This document shows, in pieces, positions 52,152 to 62,006 of a stretch of DNA of 64,000 nucleotides (position 1 is the stretch's first letter; every line of letters begins with the position of its first letter). This stretch comes from Micromonospora saelicesensis (GTDB lineage Bacteria; Actinomycetota; Actinomycetes; Mycobacteriales; Micromonosporaceae). The position numbers were made by a program, and so were the translations under genes. Below the pieces are notes generated by a model that was given only the letters and a program-made list of their open reading frames with translations, did no database searches and had not been told where the DNA came from. The stretch covers positions 496,001-560,000 of the forward strand of contig NZ_FMCR01000001.1 in NCBI RefSeq assembly GCF_900091575.1. Direction: 5' to 3'.

Positions 52152-53294
52152 TCACTGCCTCGGAGCCCCATCCCCGCCGCCCAGACCGGCGCCGATCAGT
52201 GCGAGCGTACGGGCGGTGAGGCGTCCGTCACCCAGTCCCAACTCGACCACGTCGTAGAACACCCGGTCGTCCCGACGGGCGGCCCGGACCGCCGCGTCCA
52301 CCACCCGGCGTCGCCGGGCCAACCAGGCGGCGACCGAACTGTGCCGCAGGTGGGTGCCGAGGCGGCGACGCAACCCGTCGGCGTAGCGGCCGGCCGCGCC
52401 CTCGGGCGACCGGGCCGCCGCCGACCCGGCGAGCGCGCCGGAGAGCAACGCGTAGAAGATCCCCTCGCCGGTGAACGGATTGATCAGTGACAGGGCGTCC
52501 CCGGCCAGCAGGGTGCGCCCACGCCCCGGCGACGGCCGGTGGGTGGAGAGCGGCAGGTGATGCGCGCGCAACGCGGTCACCGTCGCCAGATCGGTGCCGG
52601 GCAGCAGAGCGGCCAGCCGGTCCAGCAGGTACGCGCGGCTCAGCGGCTCACCGCGCAGGACCTCCCCGTACCCGACGTTCGCCCGTCCGTCACCGATCGG
52701 AAACGACCAGGCGTACGCCGGCCAGCGCGCCTTCGAGGTGACGATGAGCTGCTCGGACGGGCCGGGCAGAGCCGGGGCGTACCCCCGGATGGCCAGCGCG
52801 AGGTGCCGGTCGGGGTTCTGCGGATGGCCGAGCGCCCGACGTACCACCGAACCGGCGCCGTCCGCGCCGATCACCACCCGACCGGACACCTGCCCGTCGA
52901 GCACCACCCGGTCCGCGCGCGGCTCGACCTGGCGCACGGTGTGCCGGCGCAGCTGGGCGCCGGCGGCCACCGCAGCCGCCACCAGCCGCGCGTCGAAAAC
53001 CTCCCGGGGCACTGTGTACGCGGGTCGGGGCAGCGCCCGAGCCACCGCACCGCCACCGGGCGAGATCATGCGTAACGCCGGCAGCGGCGCGTAGCCCGCC
53101 ACCGCCTCGGTCACCCCCAGCTCGGCGAGCACGTCCACCGAGTGCGCGGCGATCCCGTCACCACACGCCTTGTCCCGAGGAAAATCGGCCCGGTCCAGCA
53201 GCAGCACGCTGGCACCGGCCCGGCGCGCCGTCAGCGCGGCTGCCGCCCCGGCCGGCCCCGCCCCCACCACCACCACGTCGAACTCGTCGCCCAC
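52152..53294 (-). CDS. Geranylgeranyl-reductase-family flavoprotein
   Basis: A 380-residue FAD enzyme. Dinucleotide motif VVGAGPAGAAAALTARRAG at the N-terminus, DKACGDGI, the motif GADGAGSVVR and the C-terminal LLAGDALSLINPFTGEGIFYALLSG. The family saturates prenyl chains of menaquinone or other isoprenoids. It is beside the cis-isoprenyl transferase gene, which fits. The GTG at 53294 has GGAGGGAGG upstream; the frame stays open further upstream. Confidence 0.9.
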   Translation of the reverse strand: MGDEFDVVVVGAGPAGAAAALTARRAGASVLLLDRADFPRDKACGDGIAAHSVDVLAELGVTEAVAGYAPLPALRMISPGGGAVARALPRPAYTVPREVFDARLVAAAVAAGAQLRRHTVRQVEPRADRVVLDGQVSGRVVIGADGAGSVVRRALGHPQNPDRHLALAIRGYAPALPGPSEQLIVTSKARWPAYAWSFPIGDGRANVGYGEVLRGEPLSRAYLLDRLAALLPGTDLATVTALRAHHLPLSTHRPSPGRGRTLLAGDALSLINPFTGEGIFYALLSGALAGSAAARSPEGAAGRYADGLRRRLGTHLRHSSVAAWLARRRRVVDAAVRAARRDDRVFYDVVELGLGDGRLTARTLALIGAGLGGGDGAPRQ

Positions 53295-53486
53295 CGCGCG
53301 CCTCCCTCCGGCCGACGCGACTGCTCCCGCACCGCCCCGACGATCCACCTGCGCCGCCCACGCCGACCGTTGTGACCGACGCCACCCCGCCATCCTGCCC
53401 CCTACCGGCCCGCCCGGGCCGCTCCCGCACGGCACCGCTTCCCGGTCTTCGTCAGAGCGACCCTGGAACGACCGATCCTCTAGGGC

Positions 53487-53511
53487 GCGGGACGCGGGAC
53501 GCGGGACGCGG
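53487..53511. repeat. 7-bp tandem repeat, 3.5 copies
   Basis: GCGGGAC repeated 3.5 times directly at the 3' end of the membrane-protein gene that ends at 53512. Confidence 0.8.
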
Positions 53512-54369
53512 TCAGGCTGGGGCGGCGTCGGGGGTGCGGGCGGCGCGGCGGAGGCCGTAGAGGGCCAGCCCGGCGGCGGCGAGCAGGGGTGCTCCGTCGC
53601 GGATCAGGCCGTCCACGCCCAGCAGCCACCAGCACAGCGGCAGATCCACGGCGAGTACGGCGACCGTGACGACGACCAGCAGGCCACGCGCCCAGTCTTT
53701 GCCCCGCATCAGGAACGCGGTGCAGAACAGCACCGCGTAGCTGGCAGTGATGCCCGCACCGAACCAGAACAGCACAGCCGGCACCGCGTTGAGTCGACCA
53801 TCCAGGATGGAACCTCCGGCCACCAGGGCCGGCACCAGCATCAGCGGGCTGTAGGTGAAGGCCGCCACCCGGCTGGTCAACAACCAGGCACTGGCCTGTG
53901 GTCGGCGTGGAGGCGTCTCCCGCCAGGAGATGCCGTCCCGGTCGATGACGAGTCGTGGACGGTGCCGGACCAGGTGCCCGGCCAACGCCGACGAGCGGTA
54001 GAGCAACCAGACCACCGCGACACAGAGCGCCGTGAGAATGGCGAAGCCGAGCAGGCCGGGCAGTGGCGGCACCCCCTGCCGGGGCACGATGAGCCGGCCG
54101 ACCGCGAAGATCGTGGTGACCGCGAGGATCAGCCCGAACGGGCGGGCCACCGTACGACCCCGTCGCACGTGCCCGATCAGCAGCAGGAAGCCGAACGAGC
54201 GCAGCATGGCCCAGCCGGTCCGTACGGCAAGCCCGAATCCCTGCTCCGGGGCGTACCACCAGTTGAGCAGTTCGACCACGACGGTGGCCGCCGCCGTCGT
54301 CGCCAGCAGGGTGGTGAGCACCCGGACGGCGGACGGCCGCCGGACCTGGGTCACGGCGGCCGTCCTCAT
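53512..54369 (-). CDS. Multi-pass membrane protein, unknown
   Basis: A 285-residue protein with about eight predicted membrane segments and short basic loops, including a soluble linker RLVIDRDGISWRETPP between two halves. I recognise no family. It lies 37 bases after pck on the same strand; no clear ribosome site. Cotranscription with pck is possible. Confidence 0.75.
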   Translation of the reverse strand: MRTAAVTQVRRPSAVRVLTTLLATTAAATVVVELLNWWYAPEQGFGLAVRTGWAMLRSFGFLLLIGHVRRGRTVARPFGLILAVTTIFAVGRLIVPRQGVPPLPGLLGFAILTALCVAVVWLLYRSSALAGHLVRHRPRLVIDRDGISWRETPPRRPQASAWLLTSRVAAFTYSPLMLVPALVAGGSILDGRLNAVPAVLFWFGAGITASYAVLFCTAFLMRGKDWARGLLVVVTVAVLAVDLPLCWWLLGVDGLIRDGAPLLAAAGLALYGLRRAARTPDAAPA

Positions 54370-54406
54370 GAAATCCGATGTTGCCCGCGAAGGGTCTCGT
54401 TCACAC

Positions 54407-56251
54407 CTACCGCTGCGGCTGCGCGGCGTCCAGGCGGGCGCGCAGCGCGTCCAACTCGGCCCAGAGCACGCCGGGCAGCTTGTCACCGAACTTCTCGAAC
54501 CACTCGGTGATCATCGGCAGCTCGTTGCGCCACTCGTCCGGGTCGACCTTCAGCGCGATCCGAACGTCCTCCGGGGTCATGTCCAGGCCCTCGACGTCCA
54601 GGGCGTCCGGAGCGGGGACCATGCCGACCGGCGTCTCGACCGCGCCGGCAGTGCCCTCGATCCGCTCGACGACCCACTTGAGCACCCGGGAGTTCTCCCC
54701 GAAGCCCGGCCAGAGGAACGAGCCGTCCGGGTCCTTGCGGAACCAGTTGACGTAGTAGATCTTCGGCAGCTTCGCCTCGTCGCCGTCGGCGCCCTTGCCC
54801 ATCTCGATCCAGTGCCGGAAGTAGTCCCCGGCGTGGTAGCCGATGAACGGCAGCATCGCCATCGGGTCCCGCCGGACCACGCCGACGGCGCCGGACGCGG
54901 CGGCGGTGGTCTCCGAAGAGAGCGTGGCACCCATGTAGACGCCGTGCACCCAGTCGCGGGCCTCGGTCACCAGCGGGATGGTGTCCTTGCGGCGTCCGCC
55001 GAAGAGGATCGCGTCGATCGGCACGCCGTTCGGGTCGAAGTACTCGTCGGCGAGGATCGGGCACTGGGTGATCGGGGTGCAGAACCGGCTGTTCGCGTGG
55101 GAGGACAGGCCCTCGCTCTCCGGCGTCCAGTCGTTGCCCTTCCAGTCGATCAGGTGCGCCGGCGGCTCACCCATGCCCTCCCACCAGACGTCGCCGTCAT
55201 CGGTGAGGCCGACGTTGGTGAAGACGGAGTTGCCCCGGTCCAGCGTGCGCATGGCGTTGGCGTTGGTCTTCCAGTCGGTGCCGGGCGCGACACCGAACAG
55301 GCCGTACTCGGGGTTGACGGCGTAGAGGCGGCCGTCCGGGCCGAACCGCATCCAGGCGATGTCGTCGCCGATGGTCTCGACCTTCCAGCCGGGAATCGTC
55401 GGCTCCACCATGGCGAGGTTGGTCTTGCCGCAGGCAGACGGGAACGCGCCGGCGATGTGGTAGGTCTTGCCCTCCGGCGACGTGATCTTGAGGATCAGCA
55501 TGTGCTCGGCGAGCCAGCCCTCGTCCCGGCCCATCACGCTGGCGATCCGCAGCGAGTAGCACTTCTTGCCGAGCAGCGAGTTGCCGCCGTAACCCGAGCC
55601 GTAAGACCAGATCTCCCGGCTCTCCGGGAAGTGCGAGATGTACTTGGTGTCGTTGCACGGCCAGGCGACATCCTGCTGGCCGGGTGCGAGCGGGGCGCCG
55701 ATCGAGTGCAGCGCGTGCACGAAGTCCGCGTCGTCGCCCATGGCCTCGAGGACCCGGCTGCCCATCCGCGTCATGATGCGCATCGAGGCGACCACGTACG
55801 GGCTGTCGGTGATCTCGACACCGAACATCGGGGACTCGGCCTCGACCGGCCCCATGACGAACGGGATGACGTACATGGTGCGACCGCGCATGGAGCCCCG
55901 GTACAAGTCCGTCATCGTCCGCTTCATCTCGGCCGGCGCCATCCAGTTGTTGGTGGGGCCGGCGTCCGCCTCGTCGACGGAACAGATGTAGGTGCGCTCC
56001 TCGACCCGGGCGACGTCCGTCGGGTCGGTGCGCGCGTAGAACGAGTTGGGCTTCTTCTCGGGGTTGAGCCGGATCAGGGTGCCGGCCTCGACCAGCTCAT
56101 CGGTGAGGCGGCGCCACTCCTCGTCGGACCCGTCCACCCAGACGACACGGTCGGGGGTGGTCAGTTCCGCGACCTCACGGACCCAGGCGAGCAGTTTCGG
56201 ATGGGACGTCGGGGCCTGATCAATACCCCGCACAACAGCCGGAGCAACCAT
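54407..56251 (-). CDS. pckG: GTP-dependent phosphoenolpyruvate carboxykinase
   Basis: A 614-residue GTP-type PEPCK, converting oxaloacetate and GTP to PEP. The P-loop is [12 protein letters not shown]; other landmarks are [28 protein letters not shown] with the active-site cysteine-containing loop, [18 protein letters not shown] and [28 protein letters not shown] lies upstream of the ATG. Its -10/-35 candidate lies at 56348-56376. Confidence 0.98.
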   Translation of the reverse strand: MVAPAVVRGIDQAPTSHPKLLAWVREVAELTTPDRVVWVDGSDEEWRRLTDELVEAGTLIRLNPEKKPNSFYARTDPTDVARVEERTYICSVDEADAGPTNNWMAPAEMKRTMTDLYRGSMRGRTMYVIPFVMGPVEAESPMFGVEITDSPYVVASMRIMTRMGSRVLEAMGDDADFVHALHSIGAPLAPGQQDVAWPCNDTKYISHFPESREIWSYGSGYGGNSLLGKKCYSLRIASVMGRDEGWLAEHMLILKITSPEGKTYHIAGAFPSACGKTNLAMVEPTIPGWKVETIGDDIAWMRFGPDGRLYAVNPEYGLFGVAPGTDWKTNANAMRTLDRGNSVFTNVGLTDDGDVWWEGMGEPPAHLIDWKGNDWTPESEGLSSHANSRFCTPITQCPILADEYFDPNGVPIDAILFGGRRKDTIPLVTEARDWVHGVYMGATLSSETTAAASGAVGVVRRDPMAMLPFIGYHAGDYFRHWIEMGKGADGDEAKLPKIYYVNWFRKDPDGSFLWPGFGENSRVLKWVVERIEGTAGAVETPVGMVPAPDALDVEGLDMTPEDVRIALKVDPDEWRNELPMITEWFEKFGDKLPGVLWAELDALRARLDAAQPQR

Positions 56252-56347
56252 GACACATCTCCTTGTGGTCGACGCTGACCGATCTATGGGATGCACGAGA
56301 CTCGGCGGCGCGATGCGTCGCCTTCGTGGAAACCTGGGATTGGCCTC

Positions 56348-56376
56348 AGCGTAAACCGGGCAGCCTTCCGAGTCAG
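56348..56376 (-). promoter_or_regulatory. Candidate pck promoter
   Basis: On the minus strand CTGACT (56371-56376), a 17-base spacer and TACGCT (56348-56353). This would give a leader of about 90 bases with a ribosome site. The rest of the 427-base gap 56252-56678 holds only the gtrA -10-like hexamer at 56667; I see nothing else. Confidence 0.5.
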
Positions 56377-56678
56377 TGGGACAGGTTGTGAAGAACTGCA
56401 CAAGCTACGGCCTCGCTGCGGCATCACGAGCTGATACCCGCTTTCCCGCGCAGTTTCACGCAAATCTTGTTGTGCACCCCGGCGGACGCTTGTTGCGGTC
56501 GGGCCGTGGACCTGCCCCGCCGACCGGTGCGGTGATTCCCGTTCCGCGGCGGCTCAGTCCTCCCAATTGGCTACGCTCTGTGCGGTGGTCACGCACGCGG
56601 CGCTGGGCCCCTCCGGGAGACCACGCCCGCTTGCCGTTGCTACCCCTCTGACTGGCCGGCAGCCGGTAGGCTCCCTCC

Positions 56679-57227
56679 GTGGCCGCCACGATGACCGGGG
56701 AACAACCGGGTCCCCGGCAGACCCGACGGGGTCTCGTCGGCATACTCCTCGACCGCTTCGGTCACCTCATCCGCGAGATGAGCAAGTTCGCCACCGTGGG
56801 TGGTTTCGCGTTCCTCGTCGACTTCGCGCTCTTCAACTACCTGACGAGCAAGCACGGCGTCGAAGAGCTGACGGCGAAAACAATCTCCACCGTGATCGCG
56901 GCGTCCGTCGCCTTCGTGGGCAACCGGTTCTGGACGTGGCGGCACCGCCAGCGCAACAACGCGGCCCGCGAGTACGCGCTCTTCTTCTTCTTCAACGCGG
57001 TCGGTCTCGGCATCACGGTGGCCTGCCTCGCGCTCAGCCGCTACGGGCTCGGAGCCATCTGGCCGGCCGTGTTCCAGACGCGCCTGGCGGACAATCTCGC
57101 CAGCTACATCGTCGGCACGGGGTTCGCCACGCTGTTTCGATTCTGGTCGTACCGGCGGTTCGTCTTCGTCGAAGCGGGAACCCCGACCCTTCCGCAGGTG
57201 AATCCCGACCGAGACCACGAGGCGTGA
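56679..57227 (+). CDS. GtrA-family membrane protein 1
   Basis: A 182-residue four-helix GtrA protein: KFATVGGFAFLVDFALFNYL, NRFWTWRHRQRNN, YALFFFFNAVGLGITVACLAL and ATLFRFWSYRRFVF. GtrA proteins are proposed flippases or partners for polyprenyl-linked sugars in cell-wall glycosylation. No glycosyltransferase is adjacent. The GTG lies six bases after TAGGCT (56667-56672). Confidence 0.88.
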   Translation: MAATMTGEQPGPRQTRRGLVGILLDRFGHLIREMSKFATVGGFAFLVDFALFNYLTSKHGVEELTAKTISTVIAASVAFVGNRFWTWRHRQRNNAAREYALFFFFNAVGLGITVACLALSRYGLGAIWPAVFQTRLADNLASYIVGTGFATLFRFWSYRRFVFVEAGTPTLPQVNPDRDHEA

Positions 57228-57290
57228 CCTGCCGCCCACCTCGTTCGGCCGGTGATCGCCGGCCGCACCGACTGCCCTAAGGTGTTTCGC

Positions 57291-57998
57291 ATGCGTCTTG
57301 TCCGCCTGCTGCCTGAGCGCTGGCAGAAGTTCATCCACGAGGCGCTCAAGTTCGGCATCGTCGGCGGCATCAACACCGTCATCAATTACGCGGTGTTCAA
57401 TGCCCTTGCACTGACCGTTTTCGTCAACGGTCAGTTGAAGGCGACAGTGATCGCGACGATCGTCGCCACCATCACGTCGTACCTCATGAATCGGCACTGG
57501 ACGTACCGCGATCGCCCGAAATCGGCGCTTCGCCGGGAATATCTTCTCTTTTTCCTTTTCAACGGCGCCGGCCTGCTCATTGAGCTGGGGGCCGTGGCGG
57601 CGGCCAAGTACGGTCTCGGCGTACACGGCCTGCTGGCGCTGAATCTGGCCAAGACCGTCGGCGTCATGCTGGCCACGCTGTTCCGGTTCTGGTCATACCG
57701 CACCTTCGTCTTCCAGCCCGTCGCACCGGCCGAGGACGAGGCCGCGAAGCCCGACTCCACCTGGCACGACATTCCGCGCGACGAGTGGGACACCATGGCG
57801 GAGATGGACCCGGTCGCCGAGTTGGCGGAATCGGTGTCCGAGCTGGAGGAGGCGGAGTCGGCGCAACGCCTCGACTCCCCAGCCGGCGCACCGGCTCAGG
57901 GCCGGCCCCCGCGGCTGAGCGTCAGCCCCGCCGTCGACCTGGACGCGGAACTCGCCGCGGAGCTGCACGTCAGCACCCGCCGCGCGCCCCGCCGGTGA
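57291..57998 (+). CDS. GtrA-family membrane protein 2 with acidic tail
   Basis: A 235-residue GtrA protein: KFGIVGGINTVINYAVFNAL, NRHWTYRDRPKSAL and ATLFRFWSYRTFVFQP mirror the first copy, but a C-terminal extension of about 90 acidic residues (SVSELEEAESA region) is added. The pair arose by duplication. The ATG is seven bases after TAAGGT (57278-57283). Its stop overlaps the start of the MaoC gene by four bases. Confidence 0.88.
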   Translation: MRLVRLLPERWQKFIHEALKFGIVGGINTVINYAVFNALALTVFVNGQLKATVIATIVATITSYLMNRHWTYRDRPKSALRREYLLFFLFNGAGLLIELGAVAAAKYGLGVHGLLALNLAKTVGVMLATLFRFWSYRTFVFQPVAPAEDEAAKPDSTWHDIPRDEWDTMAEMDPVAELAESVSELEEAESAQRLDSPAGAPAQGRPPRLSVSPAVDLDAELAAELHVSTRRAPRR

Positions 57999-58657
57999 CG
58001 ACCCCCGACGCCCGCTCCGGCACGGGGCGACCGGCCGAGCTGTTCTTCGAGGATCTCGTCCCGGGTCTCACCGTCGACCTCGGCGTGGTCACCGTGGACG
58101 CCGACGAGATGGTCGCCTTCGCCCGCCGCTTCGACCCGCAGTGGTACCACGTCGACCCCGACCTGGCCGCGGAGAGCCGACACGGTGGTCTGATCGCCAG
58201 CGGCTTCTACACCGTCAGCCTGTTCATGCGCGCCTACGTCGACCACCTGCTGTCCCGGGCCGCCGCGGACGCGTCCCCCGGCCTGGAGGAGCTGCGTTGG
58301 CTCGCCCCCGTGCGGGCCGGCGACCGGCTCGCGGTCCGGGTCGACGTGATGGGCGCCCGGCCGTCGACCGCCCGCCCCGGGCTCGGCACCGTCAGCCTCA
58401 CCGGCACCATGCTGCGCCTCGGCCCGGACGACCGGCCCGAGCAGGAGGTGCTGCGGACCCGCTTCCGTGGCTGGTTCGCCGTGCGACCGGTCGAGACCGA
58501 CCCCGCCGAAGCTGAGGCCGTCCCGACCGACGCTGACCAGCCCGAAGTTGACCAGCCCGACAGCGGCCCGACCGCAGCGGACCCGTCCACCGGCGGGTCG
58601 TTCGACGGCGACCCGACGGAGAGCAGCGGCTCACCCGAGGCTCAACGGCCCGACTGA
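57995..58657 (+). CDS. MaoC-like (R)-hydratase
   Basis: A 220-residue hotdog-fold MaoC protein. ARRFDPQWYHVDPDLAAESRHGGLIASGFYT has the hydratase Asp and His (D at FDP, H at YHVD and HGG), and GDRLAVRVDV follows. It may act in acyl-CoA metabolism. The last 60 residues are an acidic, Asp/Pro/Thr-rich tail. GTG start overlapping the upstream stop (GTGA). Confidence 0.82.
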   Translation: MTTPDARSGTGRPAELFFEDLVPGLTVDLGVVTVDADEMVAFARRFDPQWYHVDPDLAAESRHGGLIASGFYTVSLFMRAYVDHLLSRAAADASPGLEELRWLAPVRAGDRLAVRVDVMGARPSTARPGLGTVSLTGTMLRLGPDDRPEQEVLRTRFRGWFAVRPVETDPAEAEAVPTDADQPEVDQPDSGPTAADPSTGGSFDGDPTESSGSPEAQRPD

Positions 58658-58690
58658 CCCGCCCCCGACACTCTGCGGCAGGGGCGGGTC
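58656..58690. terminator. Bidirectional terminator after the MaoC gene
   Basis: A 10-bp perfect stem (58656-58665 with 58681-58690) and a 15-base loop between convergent genes. Confidence 0.7.
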
Positions 58691-58703
58691 CCAACCGTCC
58701 GGT

Positions 58704-59276
58704 TCAGGTCGTGGTGTCGCGCAGCGGCTTGCCGTCCTGCATGTCGGCGAGCATGTCGCGCATCTCGCCATCGCCCAACGAGTGCTTGTCGTGCTGTGCC
58801 TCGACCAGCTCGTACAGAGTGGTCTGCACCTTTCCGACGTCCGGCACGTCGTGGAGCACCGACTGGCCGCGCTCACCTGCCGACTCGATGGTGAGCGTCC
58901 CGCAGCCGAGCAGACGCTCGACGAAACGCTGGTTCATCGAGTGGTCGTTGACCCGGGCGAGCGGGAGGTCCCGCCGGTCCCGGGAGAACACACCCTGCTG
59001 AAGCAGGACTCGCTCGTTCGTGAACAGGTAGTGGGTGGTGCGCCAGACCAGGAACGGCCACAGGCCGAGCCAGAGCACCGCGACCAGGGCGATCGCCCCG
59101 ATCACGGCCAGCGCGATCGAACCGCCGCCACTCTCGGGCAACAGGAGCACGCCGACCACCACCGCGGCGATGGCCAGCACCAGCACCGCGATCGGCCGGA
59201 TCAACGCCTTCCAGTGCGGATGCAGGTGCAGCACGACGTGCTCGTCCTCGGTGAGCACGTCTTCAGGAAACGCCAC
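58704..59276 (-). CDS. PH-domain (bPH2) membrane protein
   Basis: A 190-residue protein: N-terminal soluble part (EDEHVVLHLHPHWKAL), two membrane helices (about residues 30-70), and a bacterial PH domain (TTHYLFTNERVLLQQGVFSRDRRDLPLARVNDHSMNQ, GTLTIESAG). It matches the gene found next to birA in mycobacteria. The GTG at 59276 has GGAGG upstream; a TTG at 59288 is possible. Confidence 0.87.
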   Translation of the reverse strand: MAFPEDVLTEDEHVVLHLHPHWKALIRPIAVLVLAIAAVVVGVLLLPESGGGSIALAVIGAIALVAVLWLGLWPFLVWRTTHYLFTNERVLLQQGVFSRDRRDLPLARVNDHSMNQRFVERLLGCGTLTIESAGERGQSVLHDVPDVGKVQTTLYELVEAQHDKHSLGDGEMRDMLADMQDGKPLRDTTT

Positions 59277-59383
59277 GGGAACCTCCAACGCGATTTACTG
59301 GACGCGCAGACGGTAAACCCCCCAAGCCCCACCACAACATCCGCCGCGCGGGCCCACTCGGCTCTTCGTGATCTTGCCCGTCC

Positions 59384-60259
59384 TCAGCGGAGGTGCAGGA
59401 CGTCGCCGGCGGCCAGGGTTCGGGCGCCGGTCGACGTGGTGACCATCAGCTGGCCGTCCGGGTCCACTCCGGTGGCGGTGCCGGTCAGCGAGTCACCGTT
59501 GGGGAGCAGAACGCGTACCTCGCGGCCGATCGTCGCGCAGGCCGCCAGGTAGGCGTCGCGCAGGCCGCTGGCCACCGCGTCGCCGCCCGCCGAACGCCAA
59601 CGGTCGTACCAGTCGGCGACCGCCCGCAGCAGCGCCCGCAGCAGCGGATCCCGATCGGTGGCCACCGCGCCGGCCAACTGGAGCGAGGTGGCCGGCAGCC
59701 CGGTCGGATTCACCGGCAGCTCGTCGGCGCGCAGCGTCACGTTGAGCCCGATGCCCAGCACGATCGCCGGCGGTTGGTCCGGCGCCCGTCCGGGCACCGC
59801 CTCGGCCAGCACGCCCGCGCACTTCGCGTCGTCGATCAGCAGGTCATTCGGCCACTTGAGGGTGGCTTCCAGCTCGGCCAGCCGGGCCACCGCCTCGACC
59901 AGCGCCACGCCGGCCAGCAACGGCAGCCACCCGTACCCCGTGGGTGTCGCCGGCAGCCAGCCACGGTCCGGCACGGCCTCGCCGGGCCGCAGCAGGACGC
60001 TCGTCGCGATGCCGGCCCGCGCCGGCGACTGCCAGACCCGACCGCGCCGGCCGCGCCCTTCGGTCTGCCGCTCGGCGACCACGACCAGGCCCTCGGGCTC
60101 GTCGGCCCGGGCGGCCTCGGCCACGTCGGCGTTCGTGGAGCCGGTCTCGGCACGCAGCTCCAACCGGGCCCACGGCCCGTTCGGCGCGGTCAACGCGCGG
60201 CGCAGCCGGGCCGCCGACAGCGGCGGCCGGTCCAGATCGGTGTACGGGGAGCCCGACAT
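59384..60259 (-). CDS. birA: Biotin-[acetyl-CoA-carboxylase] ligase
   Basis: A 291-residue monofunctional BirA without a DNA-binding domain. The biotinyl-AMP loop GRGRRGRVW is at residues 68-76 and the catalytic K135 is in KWPNDLL. It attaches biotin to carboxylase carrier domains. It is divergent from accD, which needs a biotinylated partner. The ATG is six bases after TAGGCT (60266-60271), a leaderless-type start. Confidence 0.95.
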   Translation of the reverse strand: MSGSPYTDLDRPPLSAARLRRALTAPNGPWARLELRAETGSTNADVAEAARADEPEGLVVVAERQTEGRGRRGRVWQSPARAGIATSVLLRPGEAVPDRGWLPATPTGYGWLPLLAGVALVEAVARLAELEATLKWPNDLLIDDAKCAGVLAEAVPGRAPDQPPAIVLGIGLNVTLRADELPVNPTGLPATSLQLAGAVATDRDPLLRALLRAVADWYDRWRSAGGDAVASGLRDAYLAACATIGREVRVLLPNGDSLTGTATGVDPDGQLMVTTSTGARTLAAGDVLHLR

Positions 60260-60343
60260 TCCGCCAGCCTACGGCGGTGCTCCGATCGACACTGAGGCGT
60301 ACTGCACAGCGGCACCCACCTGAACCATCGTTATATTCCCTGG

Positions 60344-61927
60344 GTGACTACCGAGACCGGGACCAACATGCACAGCACCGCGGGCAAGCTGGCGGACCTG
60401 GAGCGCCGGGTCGACGAGGCGGTGCACGCCGGGTCGGCCCGCGCCGTGGAGAAGCAGCACGCGCGCGGCAAGAAGACCGCCCGCGAGCGGATCGAGATGC
60501 TGCTCGACGAGGGCTCCTTCGTCGAGCTCGACGAGCTGGCCCGGCACCGGTCCACGGCCTTCGGGCTGGAGCGGAACCGCCCGTACGGCGACGGTGTGGT
60601 CACCGGCTACGGCACGGTGGACGGCCGGCAGGTGTGCGTCTTCGCGCAGGACTTCACGGTCTTCGGTGGCTCGCTCGGCGAGGTCTTCGGCGAGAAGATC
60701 GTCAAGGTGATGGACCTGGCCATGAAGATCGGCTGCCCGGTGGTCGGCATCAACGACTCCGGCGGCGCGCGCATCCAGGAGGGCGTCGTCTCGCTCGGCC
60801 TCTACGGCGAGATCTTCTTCCGCAACGTGCGGGCCTCCGGCGTCATCCCGCAGATCTCGCTGGTGATGGGGCCCTGTGCCGGCGGCGCGGTCTACTCCCC
60901 GGCGGTCACCGACTTCACCGTGATGGTCGACCAGACCTCGCACATGTTCATCACCGGCCCCGATGTGATCAAGACGGTGACGGGCGAGGACGTCGGCATG
61001 GAGGAGCTGGGCGGCGCGCGTACGCACAACTCCCGCAGCGGCAACGCGCACTACCTCGCCAGCGACGAGGAGGATGCGGTCGACTACGTCAAGGCGCTGT
61101 TGTCGTACCTGCCGTCGAACAATCTCGACGAGCCGGTGGTCGTAGACGCTCCCGCCGAGCTGGCGATCAGCGACGAGGACCGGGAGTTGGACACCCTGAT
61201 CCCGGACTCGGCCAACCAGCCGTACGACATGCACACCGTCCTCGAACACGTCCTCGACGACGGGGAGTTCCTGGAGGTCCAGCCGCTCTACGCACAGAAC
61301 ATCGTGGTCGGCTACGGCCGGGTCGAGGGGCGACCGGTCGGTGTGGTGGCCAACCAGCCGATGCACTTCGCCGGCACCCTGGACATCGCCGCCTCGGAGA
61401 AGGCCGCCCGCTTCGTTCGCACCTGCGACGCGTTCAACATCCCGGTGCTGACCTTCGTGGACGTGCCCGGCTTCCTGCCCGGCACCGGTCAGGAGTGGGA
61501 CGGCATCATCCGCCGGGGCGCGAAGCTCATCTACGCGTACGCCGAGGCGACCGTCCCCAAGGTCACCGTGATCACCCGCAAGGCGTACGGCGGGGCGTAC
61601 GACGTGATGGGCTCCAAGCACCTCGGCGCGGACCTGAACTTCGCCTGGCCGACCGCGCAGATCGCGGTGATGGGCGCGCAGGGCGCGGTGAACATCCTCT
61701 ACCGCTCCGAACTGGCCGGGGCCGAGGACCCGGCGGCGGTCCGGGCCGAGAAGATCGCCGAGTACGAGGACACCCTGGCCAACCCGTACGTGGCCGCCGA
61801 GCGCGGTTACATCGACTCGGTGATCCCGCCGCACGAGACGCGCACCCAGATCGTCCGGGCGCTGCGCGTCCTGCGCACCAAGCGGGAAACCCTGCCGCCC
61901 AAGAAGCACGGCAACATCCCGCTCTGA
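60344..61927 (+). CDS. accD: Acyl-CoA carboxylase beta subunit (carboxyltransferase)
   Basis: A 527-residue AccD of the propionyl/acyl-CoA carboxylase type. Conserved regions include [37 protein letters not shown], the C-terminal [31 protein letters not shown] and [14 protein letters not shown]. It transfers the carboxyl group from biotin to acyl-CoA, producing malonyl- or methylmalonyl-CoA. GTG start six bases after TATATT (60332-60337). A closer match to AccD5 than AccD4 is inferred from neighbouring birA. Confidence 0.95.
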   Translation: MTTETGTNMHSTAGKLADLERRVDEAVHAGSARAVEKQHARGKKTARERIEMLLDEGSFVELDELARHRSTAFGLERNRPYGDGVVTGYGTVDGRQVCVFAQDFTVFGGSLGEVFGEKIVKVMDLAMKIGCPVVGINDSGGARIQEGVVSLGLYGEIFFRNVRASGVIPQISLVMGPCAGGAVYSPAVTDFTVMVDQTSHMFITGPDVIKTVTGEDVGMEELGGARTHNSRSGNAHYLASDEEDAVDYVKALLSYLPSNNLDEPVVVDAPAELAISDEDRELDTLIPDSANQPYDMHTVLEHVLDDGEFLEVQPLYAQNIVVGYGRVEGRPVGVVANQPMHFAGTLDIAASEKAARFVRTCDAFNIPVLTFVDVPGFLPGTGQEWDGIIRRGAKLIYAYAEATVPKVTVITRKAYGGAYDVMGSKHLGADLNFAWPTAQIAVMGAQGAVNILYRSELAGAEDPAAVRAEKIAEYEDTLANPYVAAERGYIDSVIPPHETRTQIVRALRVLRTKRETLPPKKHGNIPL

Positions 61928-61962
61928 TCTCGGTCGCTTGATCCGCGCAACTTCGGGGAAGG

Positions 61963-61990
61963 TGCTGCCTCCGGGCGACGGGAGGCAGCA
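61963..61990. terminator. Bidirectional terminator after accD
   Basis: A 10-bp perfect stem (61963-61972 with 61981-61990) and 8-base loop between convergent genes. Confidence 0.75.
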
Positions 61991-62006
61991 ACAACCCTGA
62001 TAGTGG

